Positions 31,101 to 43,317 of a stretch of 64,000 nucleotides of DNA are shown here, one piece after another. Within the stretch, counting starts at the first letter, position 1. Every line of letters starts with the position of its first letter. Origin of the DNA: Siphonodentalium dalli (lineage: Eukaryota; Mollusca; Scaphopoda; Gadilida; Siphonodentaliidae); contig CP136069.1 in NCBI GenBank assembly GCA_032622095.1, positions 181,653,122 to 181,717,121 on the forward strand, read 5' to 3'. Below the pieces are notes generated by a model that saw only the letters and a list, made by a program, of their open reading frames with translations, was not told the origin of the DNA and ran no database searches. The position numbers and the translations under genes were made by a program.

Positions 31101-34100
31101 TAGAATGACCAGATTACATTATACACAACATACCACATATTATATACCATTAGAATGACCAGATTACATTATACACATCATACCACATATTATATACCAT
31201 CAGAATGACCAGATTACATTATACACAACATACCACATATTATATACCATCAGAATGACCAGATTACATTATACACAACATACCACATATTATATACCAT
31301 TAGAATGACCAGATTACATTATACACAACATACCACATATTATATACCATCAGAATGACCAGATTACATTATACACAACATACCACATATTATATACCAT
31401 TAGAATGACCAGATTACATTATACACATCATACCACATATTATATACCATCAGAATGACCAGATTACATTATACACAACATACCACATATTATATACCAT
31501 TATAATGACCAGATTACATTATACACAACATACCACATATTATATACCATTAGAATGACCAGATTACATTATACACAACATACCACATATTATATACCAT
31601 TAGAATGACCAGATTACATTATACACAACATACCACATATTATATACCATTAGAATGACCAGATTACATTATACACAACATACCACATATTATATACCAT
31701 TAGAATGACCAGATTACATTATACACATCATACCACATATTATATACCATCAGAATGACCAGATTACATTATACACAACATACCACATATTATATACCAT
31801 TATAATGACCAGATTACATTATACACAACATACCACATATTATATACCATTAGAATGACCAGATTACATTATACACAACATACCACATATTATATACCAT
31901 CAGAATGACCAGATTACATTATACACAACATACCACATATTATATACCATTAGAATGGCCAGATTACATTATACACAACATACCACATAGTATATACCAT
32001 CAGAATGACCAGATTACATTATACACAACATACCACATATTATATACCATTAGAATGACCAGATTACATTATACACAACATACCACATATTATATACCAT
32101 TAGAGTGACCAGATTACATTATACACAACATACCACATATTATATACCATCAGAATGACCAGATTACATTATACACAACATACCACATATTATATACCAT
32201 TAGAATGACCAGATTACATTATACACATCATACCACATATTATATACCATCAGAATGACCAGATTACATTATACACAACATACCACATATTATATACCAT
32301 TAGAATGACCAGATTACATTATACACAACATACCACATATTATATACCATTAGAATGACCAGATTACATTATACACAACATACCACATATTATATACCAT
32401 TAGAATGACCAGATTACATTATACACAACATACCACATATTATATACCATTAGAATGACCAGATTACATTATACACAACATACCACATATTATATACCAT
32501 TAGAATGACCAGATTACATTATACACAACATACCACATATTATATACCATTAGAATGACCAGATTACATTATACACAACATACCACATATTATATACCAT
32601 TAGAATGACCAGATTACATTATACACAACATACCACATATTATATACCATTATAATGACCAGATTACATTATACACAACATACCACATATTATATACCAT
32701 TATAATGACCAGATTACATTATATACAACATACCACATATTATATACCATTATAATGACCAGATTACATTATACACAACATACCACATATTATATACAAT
32801 CAGAATGACCAGATTACATTATACACAACATACCACATATTATATACCATTAGAATGACCAGATTACATTATACACAACATACCACATATTATATACCAT
32901 TAGAATGACCAGATTACATTATACACAACATACCACATAGTATATACCATTAGAATGACCAGATTACATTATACACAACATACCACATATTATATACCAT
33001 CGGAATGACCAGATTACATTATACACAACATACCACATATTATATACCATTAGAATGACCAGATTACATTATACACATCATACCACATATTATATACCAT
33101 CATAATGACCAGATTACATTATACACAACATACCACATATTATATACCATTAGAATGACCAGATTACATTATACACAACATACCACATATTATATACCAT
33201 TCGAATGACCAGATTACATTATACACAACATACCACATATTATATACCATTAGAATGACCAGATTACATTATACACATCATACCACATATTATATACCAT
33301 CAGAATGACCAGATTACATTATACACAACATACCACATATTATATACCATCAGAATGACCAGATTACATTATACACAACATACCACATATTATATACCAT
33401 CAGAATGACCAGATTACATTATACACAACATACCACATATTATATACCATTAGAATGACCAGATTACATTATACACATCATACCACATATTATATACCAT
33501 CAGAATGACCAGATTACAATATACACAACATACCACATATTATATACCATTAGAATGACCAGATTACATTATACACAACATACCACATATTATATACCAT
33601 TAGAATGACCAGATTACATTATACACAACATACCACATATTATATACCATTAGAATGACCAGATTACATTATACACAACATACCACATATTATATACCAT
33701 TAGAATGACCAGATTACATTATACACAACATACCACATATTATATACCATTAGAATGACCAGATTACATTATACACAACATACCACATATTATATACCAT
33801 TAGAAAGACCAGATTACATTATACACATCATACCACATATTATATACCATCAGAATGACCAGATTACATTATACACAACATACCACATATTATATACCAT
33901 TAGAATGACCAGATTACATTATACACAACATACCACATATTATATACCATTAGAATGACCAGATTACATTATACACAACATACCACATATTATATACCAT
34001 TAGAATGACCAGATTGCATTATACACAACATACCACATATTATATACCATTATAATGACCAGATTACATTATACACAACATACCACATATTATATACAAT

Positions 34101-35540
34101 CAGAATGACCAGATTACATTATACACAACATACCACATATTATATACCATTAGAATGACCAGATTACATTATACACAACATACCACATATTATATACCAT
34201 TAGAATGACCAGATTACATTATACACAACATACCACATAGTATATACCATTAGAATGACCAGATTACATTATACACAACATACCACATATTATATACCAT
34301 CGGAATGACCAGATTACATTATACACAACATCCCACATATTATATACCATTAGAATGACCAGATTACATTATACACATCATACCACATATTATATACCAT
34401 CATAATGACCAGATTACATTATACACAACATACCACATATTATATACCATTAGAATGACCAGATTACATTATACACAACATACCACATATTATATACCAT
34501 TCGAATGACCAGATTACATTATACACAACATACCACATATTATATACCATTAGAATGACCAGATTACATTATACACATCATACCACATATTATATACCAT
34601 CAGAATGACCAGATTACATTATACACAACATACCACATATTATATACCATCAGAATGACCAGATTACATTATACACAACATACCACATATTATATACCAT
34701 TAGAATGACCAGATTACATTATACACAACATACCACATATTATATACCATTAGAATGACCAGATTACATTATACACAACATACCACATATTATATACCAT
34801 CAGAATGACCAGATTACATTATACACAACATACCACATATTATATACCATCAGAATGACCAGATTACATTATACACAACATACCACATATTATATACCAT
34901 CAGAATGACCAGATTACATTATACACAACATACCACATATTATATACCATCAGAATGACCAGATTACATTATACACAACATACCACATATTATATACCAT
35001 TAGAATGACCAGATAACATTATACACAACATACCACATATTATATACCATTATAATGACCAGATCACATTATACACAACATACCACATATTATATACCAT
35101 TATAATGACCAGATTACATTATACACAACATACCACATATTATATACCATTAGAATGACCAGATAACATTATACACAACATACCACATATTATATACCAT
35201 CAGAATGACCAGATTACATTATACACAACATACCACATGTTATATACCATTAGAATGACCAGATTACATTATACACAACATACCACATATTATATACCAT
35301 TAGAATGACCAGATTACATTATACACAACATACCACATATTATATACCATTAGAATGACCAGATTACATTATACACAACATACCACATATTATATACCAT
35401 CAGAATGACCAGATTACATTATACACAACATACCACATATTATATACCATCAGAATGACCAGATTACATTATACACAACATACCACATATTATATACCAT
35501 CAGAATGACCAGATTACATTATACACAACATACCACATAT
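28141..35540 (+). repeat. Satellite higher-order segment, copy B (about 7.4 kb)
   Basis: Near-identical tandem copy of 20641-28140, including rare markers such as 'gaatggcc' (24455 and 31955), 'tagagtgacc' (24601 and 32101), 'attacaat' (26111 and 33511) and 'catccc' (26931 and 34331). It is two monomers shorter than copy A. The array ends about 210 bp after it. Confidence 0.85.
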
Positions 35541-35750
35541 TATATACCATTAGAATGACCAGATAACATTATACACAACATACCACATATTATATACCAT
35601 TATAATGACCAGATTACATTATACACAACATACCACATATTATATACCATTAGAATGACCAGATAACATTATACACAACATACCACATATTATATACCAT
35701 TAGAATGACCAGATTACATTATACACAACATACCACATATTATATACCAT

Positions 35751-36080
35751 TTGGAAGAGGAACCAAAACATATATATTTCACAAGAATATGGAACAGCTG
35801 TGGCCTTGGAGTGTCCACCAAGTGATAGAGATTCTCAGATTCATTCCGAGACTCCCCCCTTGTAAACCCAGAATGCACCAGAATTCAAACTAAGAGATAG
35901 AGTTATTCCCCTTCCATTGAGAATAATAGACTTTATAGTACAGTCTGGATCAAAATTAATCACAGAACACATCTCTCAATACCCCGAAAAACATATATGT
36001 TCCCAGTTTATTCGACAGGATCAGTTGATAATACAATGTTTTGGAGCTTCCTCTTTCAAATGGTATATACTATGGAATAT
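35751..36080. other. Unique-looking spacer between satellite and Helitron
   Basis: The satellite stops cleanly at 35750 ('tataccat' then 'ttggaagagg'). A 62-codon frame runs from the last monomer into this spacer and a 105-codon frame runs from 35917 into the next element. Neither has a recognisable domain. Confidence 0.45.
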
Positions 36081-36100
36081 ATATCTATATCTATATTTGC

Positions 36101-36148
36101 GAATGTCTGTCTGTATGTCTGTCTGTCTTTCTGTCTGTCTGTGTTCTA
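36101..36148 (+). repeat. GTCT microsatellite in the Helitron 5' region
   Basis: Imperfect GTCT repeats with GTAT and TTCT interruptions. Shorter versions occur at the matching place in element 2 (about 38837-38852) and reversed in element 3 (about 43270-43285). Confidence 0.85.
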
Positions 36149-36299
36149 TAGAAATTCATAGGCGACCATCTAGATGGCACCAAAGGGGTCTACTAGGAGT
36201 AACTTTTTACGAGAAAGATAATGGTGCGGGTTAGGATTTTCTAAAGTGACGCCGTTGTTGTCAGGGGCAGATAAGGGGCAGGGACAGAAAAAATATTGT

Positions 36300-37860
36300 C
36301 GCCGATTGCCAAGAAACTTATCTATAATCATCCCCATGATATAAGGAATCTGATGGTATGGTTTGAATATGTCAAAAGTGGCGCCATTCGAGTCAGTGAT
36401 GCATGGAAGGGGAGAGGGGCACCAAAATTGATAAACTAAGTATAGCGCCGAATGGCACCAAACGGGTCTACTAGGGGTAACTTTTTACGAGAAAGATAAT
36501 GGTGCGGCTTAGAATTTTCTAAAGTGACGCCGTTGTCAGGGGCAGAAAAGTGGAGGGGCAGAAAAAATGTTTGCCGCCGATTGCCACGAAACTTTTATAT
36601 TCTCATTGCCATGATACGAGTAATATAATGGTGTTGTTTAAATTTGTCAAACGTGTCGCCACTTGCGTAAGGGGAGAGGGGCACCAAAATTGATAAAACT
36701 AATTTTAGCGCCGATTTCCACCAAATTGATATATATTCTTCTCCATGATAAAAGGAATATAATTGTGCGATTTAAAGACGCCAAATTGCTGTCGTTTGGA
36801 TGCAGGATTGTGGAAGGGGCACTCAATTTGAATGGGTTTATTCGTCGATTGCCACCACATTTATACCTATCATCCCCATGGTATGAGGAGTCTAATGGTG
36901 TGGCTTAAATCTGTCAAAAGTGGCGTCATTCGAGTCAGGGTTGAACTGAAAGGCAGAGGGGCACCAAAATTGATACGCAATATTTTTATTGCCAATTTCC
37001 ACCAAAGCGATACGCATTCTTATCCAAAATACGAGAAGTCTGATCGTGTGACTTAAAGACGCCATGTTGGTGCTGTTTGATCAACATTGGTTTAGTCGCC
37101 GATTAGTACCAAACTTATCAATAATCATCTCCATGATATCAGGAGTCTAAGTGTGTGGTGTGGGGATGTCACAAGCGGTCACAAGTGGGGCCATTCGAGT
37201 CAGGATGCATAGAGGGTGAGAGAACACAAAAAGATGAACAATATGTTTAGCGCCGATTTCCACCAGATTGATATATATTCTCCGTGATACGAGAAATCTA
37301 ATCGTTTGGTTTAGATACTCCAAATTGGTGCCGTTTTGGATGAGAGATATGGGGGCCCTAAATTGTATACAAAAACTTATACAAATCATCCACACGGTAT
37401 GATACAAGGAATCTAATTTTGCGATTTAAAGACGCCAAATTGGTGTCGTTTAGATGTGAGATTGGGGGGGGGGGAATTGGATTAGTCACCGATTGCTACC
37501 AAACTTATACAAAATCCTGATACATATTCTTCTCCGTGATTCGAGGAATCTAATCGTGTGGTTTAAATACGCCAAATTGGTGCCTTTTGGGTGAGAGATA
37601 TGGGTGCCCTAAATTTGATACGAATTTGTATATTCGCCAATTTTCAACAATTTTATATATATTCATCTCCATAATGAGTCTAAGTTTGGGGTTTAATGAT
37701 GTCAAATGTGGTGCCGCTTGAGTCCGAAATAGGGACGGGCGGGTCACCAAAACTGATAGAAATATATTTAGTGCCAACTAACATCAAATTATTGCACGTT
37801 CATCTCAAATGATACGAGGAATCAAATCGTGCGTGTTCAAAACGTCACATTTGGTGACTA
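36300..37860 (+). repeat. Degenerate tandem repeats of about 140 bp inside Helitron 1
   Basis: About ten diverged units share, in order, 'gccgattgccacca', 'atattcatctccatgatac', 'gaggaatctaat', 'gtggtttaaa', 'gccaaattggtg' and 'ggggcaccaaa'. Spacing varies between about 120 and 160 bases. The same units occur in reverse orientation at about 41400-43150 in element 3. Open frames through them on both strands are by-products. Confidence 0.75.
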
Positions 37861-38822
37861 GATATTTTTGCAAATATATGTCTGTCTGTATGTGTTCTAT
37901 ATATAACTTCACGGGGTACAATCGAAATGGCAATTAGGCGTTCTAAAAGTGGTAACTTTTTACGAGGAAGATAATGGTGCATGTTAAAATATTAGAATAG
38001 CTCATGTTAATACTATAACACAATTGAGTCTGCCCCATTCAATATAGTTTCCACACAAAAGTTGCAAGAGATATGGAAATGTTTATATAGATGGCCTGTT
38101 CAACAATAGTGATAACAGTGTGCCGTCAAATATAATTTCTTTTGAGATAAAAGAAAACTGAGTCAGTGGAACATAACTTTTCAGCATCCTCCAATACTGA
38201 CACCTGACAAGGTTATATCTGCCCAATATACAAAGGATATCTGTCATGTTTTAGAACAGACTCGTTACCTTACACAAACAACTCAAAATCTCGCTCTGAG
38301 TCGGGCACATGTAGTTGATATAGTTGCGTAGCAACATTTCTTTAAAACTGAGAATAATTAGCCAGTATATAGCACCATGAACAGAGGAGCACCTGGATGT
38401 TTCTTTAAAACATCTATATCGTCATGGAGATATGATAACCAGGTGTCCTCAAAATCTTAGTCAAACCCACTAGATTGATTGATACATCTCTATGTAAAAC
38501 CCAATTGTCGTCTAATGTTATAATGTTCATGTTATAAAGTCTGAAGTATACGCAGTTGTAAATAAATAAATACTTCTGTATTGGTGGGACGGATTAATCG
38601 CGATAAACAAAATGACAATCGCTCCGATCCGACAGGGTGAGCAACCACTTATATTCCGTGTGTAAGAATCATGTTTTGTGATGCTATTTGGATATATAAT
38701 TTATGGAAAATATGTGTAACGCTTTGAACAAGAGTGATCTCTATTCCCACCATATATCCACAATATGCAGAGGGTTTCACATCACTTTAACCTGGGCAAC
38801 GCCGAGTAACCCTGCTAGTATA

Positions 38823-39365
38823 TCTATATTTGCGAATGTCTGTCTGTCTGTGTTCTATAGACATTCACAGGGGACCATCTAGATGGCACCAAAGGGGTCT
38901 ACTAGGGGTAACTGTTTACGAGAAAGATAACGGTGCGGATTAGAATGTTCTAAAGTGAAGTTATGATAGCCAGGTGCCCTCAAAATCTTAGTCTAGCCCA
39001 CTAGATGGGTTGATACATCTCTATATATGTAAAACCTGATTGTCGTCTTTTATGTTTGCGAACTAATATGTTTATGATGTTCATTCATGCCATAACGTCT
39101 GACGTATACTCAGTTATAATTTAATACATACTTCTTTATTGGTGGAACGGATTAATTGCGATAAACAAAATGACAACCGACAAGGTGAGCCACTACTAAT
39201 ATTCCATATTTAAGAATCATGTTTTGTGATGCTATTTGGATATACAATTTATGAGAATACGTGTAACACTTTGAGCAAGAGTATCCTATACTCCCACCAA
39301 TTATCCACAGCATGCAGAGGGTTTCACATCACATTAACCTGGGCAACGCCGAGTAATCCTGCTAG
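38823..39365 (+). mobile_element. Short Helitron-like element 2, head to tail with element 1
   Basis: Starts 'tctatatttgcgaatgtc' four bases after the CTAG of element 1 and ends 'cctgggcaacgccgagtaat', 'cctgctag' at 39365. The 5' 130 bases match element 1 (including 'ccatctagatggcaccaaag') and the 3' 400 bases match its 3' part. The internal 140-bp repeats are missing, so it is a deletion derivative of the same family. Confidence 0.75.
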
Positions 39366-39439
39366 TGTTGTAGTAATGTGATTTGGTGGTTAAAAAATTA
39401 AGTGGGCCCTTAAGTTGTGTCGTCGGATGAATACAAATC

Positions 39440-39790
39440 CGAGGTGCTAAATGGCTACTTCTGCACCATTGCTTCTCTCGATGGAAAAGACACCCTACCC
39501 CAATTTGGGTGATGGTCCTAATCTGACCGCACTCAGTGATATAAAAATAACTGAGCTGGAAGTTTATAGTGCTATAAAAGAAATCCAACCCGATAAAGCA
39601 GCTGAACCTGATCGCATTAGCCCGCGTCTGTTATACAACTGTACATGTGACTACCATCTACAAAAAGGGCGACAAACATGCAGCTGAAAACTACAGGCCA
39701 GTATGGCGCTCGTGTGTCATGCAAACTACTTGAACACAAAGTCTGCATACATACTCTGGAGAAAAATGTTCTCATCAGCAGTGTCAGAAC
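39440..39790 (+). pseudogene. LINE reverse-transcriptase fragment
   Basis: The frame from 39451 reads ITELEVYSAIKEIQPDKAA followed by EPDRISPRLL. This matches the start of non-LTR reverse transcriptases, which read V-x-x-A-I-x-x-L-x-x-x-K-A-x-G-P-D-x-I. In another frame it continues YKKGDKHAAENYRPV, then CVSCKLLEH-like residues after a further shift. About 40 residues expected between the two blocks are missing. It is a short, deleted and frameshifted scrap of a CR1-, Jockey- or RTE-like LINE, different from the L1/Tx1 copy at 2-6 kb. It sits between the facing 3' ends of Helitron-like elements 2 and 3. Confidence 0.7.
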
Positions 39791-40488
39791 TATATAAACA
39801 GAACGCAGATAGCGTGGGGAATGTTTGGTTCTGCACTAAATACAAATCTTACAAATGTCGTTTCAAAGAGTCACATACAATGTCGGAAATGGAACTCAAA
39901 GAACAGTTCATGGTATATGTGCCACATGTTGGCTGCACGACAATGGTGCAGGTCACATCATGAGTGTTCAAATGTATGCGCTTATGCCATTATAGAAACT
40001 CACAGTTCATTTGCAAACCTGTATGCTGATCGTTGACATATTGTTATGTCGATGAGTACTACAAAGTCTTACATGTGTGTTCAGTGTATTCACGATTCTA
40101 CCACATTTCAACAGTCATTTATTTTCAAGCTTGTCATTACTAAGAAAGAAAGACAGAATTATATGGTGTCGATATAGACCTATGCAGTGAGTGTTGTTAT
40201 AAGTAAATAGCCTTGTTCCAGTTGTTAAGGAAACTACCTGTGGTTCCCATTGTACACATATACTGGATGTTTGTTGTGTCATGACCTGTAAATGACTATG
40301 TAAAGTACGTTTGGAAAGTGACTTCATGACTTGCATTGATATATTTTTTGTTACCGTTTTATTCATGTGCAAACAAGATCAAATTGCAAAATGAAGTTTT
40401 AATTAAAAAATGGGTCAAAGAAAGGGAATTTAATTGAGATCGTATCTCTTTTGTTTTGTAGCTGAAACTGATCTGTGTTTATATGATA
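39791..40488. other. Spacer, no gene recognised
   Basis: Overlapping 86- and 71-codon frames at 39703-40036 have no recognisable domain. The rest is AT-rich. The stretch ends at the reversed CTAG of element 3. Confidence 0.4.
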
Positions 40489-43304
40489 CTAGTAGGGTTA
40501 CCCGGCGTTGCCCAGGTTAAAGTGATGTGAAACCCTCTGCATGCTGTGAATATTTGTTGGGAATAGAGAATACTCTTGCTCAAAGTGTTACACGTATTCT
40601 CATAAATTGTATATTCAAATAGCATCACACAACATGATTCTTACAGTCATGAAAATATAAGTATAGTGGCTCAATTTGTGGCTCAATTGTCATTTTGTTT
40701 ATCGCGATCAATTCGTTCCACCAATAAAGAAGTATTTATTTATTTATTTACAAAGTTATGCGTATACGTCAGACGTTATAATATGATACATGAACATCAT
40801 AAACACATTAGTTTGCAAAAATAAAAGACGACAATTGGGTTTTACATATAGAGATGTATCAATCAATCAAGTGTGTTGGACTAAGATCTTGAGGACACCT
40901 GGCTATCATATTTCCATGAAGATACAGAAGTTTAAAAAAAATTTCAGGTGCTACTCTGTTCATGGTGCTATATATTGGCTAAATATTCTCAGTTTAACAA
41001 AAATGTTGCTGCGGACGTACACCAGCTACATGTACCAGACACAGAGCGTGATTTTGAGTTGTTTATGTCAGTCGATGGGTCTGTTCTAAAAATTCCGCTG
41101 TATCGGGCAGATAATCCCTTGTCAGATGTCAGTATTGGAGGATCCTGAAAAGTCATGTGCTACTGACTGCGTTTTCGTTTATATCAGAAGAAAATATATT
41201 TTACTGCACACTGTGACCACTATTTTTGAACAGGCCTTCGATACATTTCCATATCTCTTGACAAATTGTTACTTTTTTGTGGAAACTGTATTGAATGGAA
41301 CTGATTCAATTGTGTTATAATATATATATGCAATCCTCTGACGGTTCGAGGTCTCTCAGTTTGCAAGAATATATGTATCTCTTAAATAGAATGATAATTA
41401 TACTTTTAATGCTTCTTCTATTATCCTCTCGCCATCCGTGACCCAAACGACTCCAAATGTGATTTAATTCATCGTATCATTAGAGAAGAACGTGTATGAA
41501 TTTGGTGGAAATTAGTGCTAAATATATTTGTATCAGCTTTGGTGCAACTGCCATCTTCATGCGTGACTTTAACGGCGCCACCTTTGACATATTTAAACCA
41601 TGTCCATTTAACTCATGGATGCATGATATACTGGAGATGATTATATATAGGTTTTGGGGTAATCAGCAACTAGCAAATTCTTAGAATAGTTACGACCCCC
41701 CCCATCTCTCAACCAAACGGCAGCAATTTGGCGTCTTTAAATCACACGATTATATTCCTCGTATCATAGAGAATAATATATCAATTTGGTCGAAATATGT
41801 GCTAAAAATAGTTTATTAAATCAATTATTGGTGCCCCCTGCAACGCTGACTCGAACAGTGCCTTATCGCGGAGGTGATTATGTATGCGTTTGTGGAAATC
41901 GGCGACATAACTATTTCACCATATTTTTTAAATTTTGCCGACCTCCCCCTTTTCTTCCCCTGACACCAACAGCGTCAATTCGAAAATTTTAACCCACACC
42001 TTTATCTTCCTCGTAAAAAGTTACCCCTCTTAGAACGCCTTGGTGCCATCTCGATTGTACCCCGTGAAGTTATATATAGAACGCTTACAGAAAGACAGAC
42101 AGCACGATTTGATGTCTCGTATCATTTGAGAAGAACGTGTCTGAATTTGATGGTAATTGGTACTAAAAATATTTTTATCAGTTTTGGTGACCCTCCCGGC
42201 CCTATGTCGAACTCAAGCTGCGCCAATTTTGGTACGGTTAAACCACACACTTAGACTCATTAGATTAGAGATGCATATATATAACATTGGTGAAAATTGG
42301 CGAGTATACAAATTCGTATCAAATTTAAGGTCCCCATATCTCTCATCCAGAGGGCACCAATTTGGTGTATCTAAACCACACGGTAAGATTCCTCGTATCA
42401 CGGAGACGAATATGTATCAATCTGGTGGAAATCGGCGCTAAACATATTGTGTTGGTGTCCCTCTCACCTCTGTACACCACTGACTCGAATGGCCCCACTT
42501 GTGACATCATTAAACTACACAATTACACTCCTGATACCATGGAGATGATTATTCATAAGTTTGGTGCTAATCGGCGAGTAAACAATTTTTTTTATCAAAT
42601 TTGGTGCCCACCCCTCCCCATCTGTCACACAAACAACACCAATATGGCGTCTTTAAATCACACGATTAGATTCCTCTTATCATGGATAAGAACGTGTATC
42701 AAATTGATACACGTTCTTTTCCTTGATAAGAGGAATCTAATCGTGTGATTTAAAGACGCCATATTTACTATCAATTTGGTGGAAATTGGCGCTAAAAATA
42801 TTGTGTATCATTTAGGTGCCCTTCTCCCTTTCAGTGCACCCCTGACTCGAATGAGGCCACATTTGACATATTTACGCCAAACGACAACAATTTGGCATTG
42901 TTAAATCACACAATTAGATTCCTTGTATCATGAAGAAGAATATATATCAATTTTGTGGAAATCGACGCTAAAATTAGTTTTATCAATTTTGGTGTCCCTC
43001 TCCCCTTCCGTGCATCCCTGACTCGCACGACGCCACTTTTGACATATTTAAACCACACCATTAGATTCTTCATATCATGGGGATGATTATATGTAAGTGT
43101 CGTGGTAATCGGCGACAAAAAAATCTGCCCCTCTCCCGTTTCTGCCTCTGACAACAACAGCGTCACTTTAGAACATTCTAACCCCCACCATTATCTTTCT
43201 CGTAAAAAGTTACCCCTAGTAGACCCCTTTGGTATCATCTAGATGGTCTCCTGTGGATTTCTATAGAACACATACAGACAGACATTCGCAAATATAGATA
43301 TAGA
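40489..43304 (-). mobile_element. Non-autonomous Helitron-like element 3 (reversed)
   Basis: In reverse complement it begins 'tctatatttgcgaatgtc' near 43300, carries the GTCT tract, the 'ccatctagat' block and the 140-bp repeats, and ends with a GC-rich hairpin 'cctgggcaacgccgggtaac' followed by 'cctactag' at 40489. Its 2.8-kb size and internal order match element 1. The hairpin is better preserved here (CCTGG paired with CCGGG through one G-U). No coding capacity for Rep/helicase is visible. Confidence 0.75.
42641..42765. repeat. Near-perfect 125-bp palindrome inside element 3
   Basis: Two 62-base arms meet at a single base, 42703 ('gtatcaa', a, 'ttgatac'). The outer 40 bases (from 'aatatggcgtctttaaatca') and the innermost 16 pair exactly; mismatches are confined to a few bases about 20 from the centre. 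Each arm is one half of the local 140-bp repeat, so it arose by an inverted duplication of that unit. Confidence 0.9.
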
Positions 43305-43317
43305 TTGTTTATCTATC

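Larger units (their letters stand above)
9553..35750 (+). repeat. 50-bp satellite DNA array, about 524 copies
   Basis: The canonical monomer runs from 'tagaatgacc' through 'agattacatt', 'atacacaaca', 'taccacatat' to 'tatataccat'. It is 28% GC with 11 C but only 3 G, and has no CpG in the canonical form. Monomer starts fall at positions equal to 1 modulo 50 both at 9601 and at 35701, and every line I read keeps that register, so there is no net insertion or deletion across 26.2 kb. Most monomers differ from the consensus at 0-2 sites. Recurrent variants are a 'ca', 'ta' plus T, 'tc' or 'cg' start, an A-to-T change giving 'atacacatca', 'catag', 'catgt', and 'agataac' or 'agatcac'. The 67-codon open frames within it arise where a variant removes the TGA at a monomer junction, and are not genes. 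Confidence 0.98.
36084..38818 (+). mobile_element. Non-autonomous Helitron-like element 1
   Basis: The left end is TC-type ('atctatatttgcgaatgtc') and is followed by a GTCT-rich microsatellite. The right end reads 'cctgggcaacgccgagtaac' and then 'cctgctag', i.e. a short GC-rich hairpin about 10 bases before CTAG. Helitrons typically have 5' TC, a 3' hairpin and CTRR, with no target duplication. The same two ends recur in elements 2 and 3. No Rep or helicase motif is visible, so it is non-autonomous. The exact 5' base is uncertain because 'atatct' is repeated there. Confidence 0.75.

Noticed and set aside
9553-35750. CRISPR-like array or a tandem-repeat protein gene
   Set aside because: There are no unique spacers between repeats; the repeat is contiguous 50-bp satellite DNA. 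Frames close at each monomer junction except where a variant removes the TGA, and monomer length is not a multiple of three.
9537-39408. Perfect 15-base inverted match (GGCCCACTTAATTTT at 9537-9551 and its complement at 39394-39408) framing the satellite and Helitrons
   Set aside because: A 15-base inverted match is expected about once or twice by chance in 64 kb, more so in AT-rich DNA, and homology does not extend clearly. It is not enough to call a giant element.
41346-41370. 'ggttcgaggtctc' resembling a tRNA T-arm
   Set aside because: No matching A-box, acceptor stem or anticodon arm can be folded around it.
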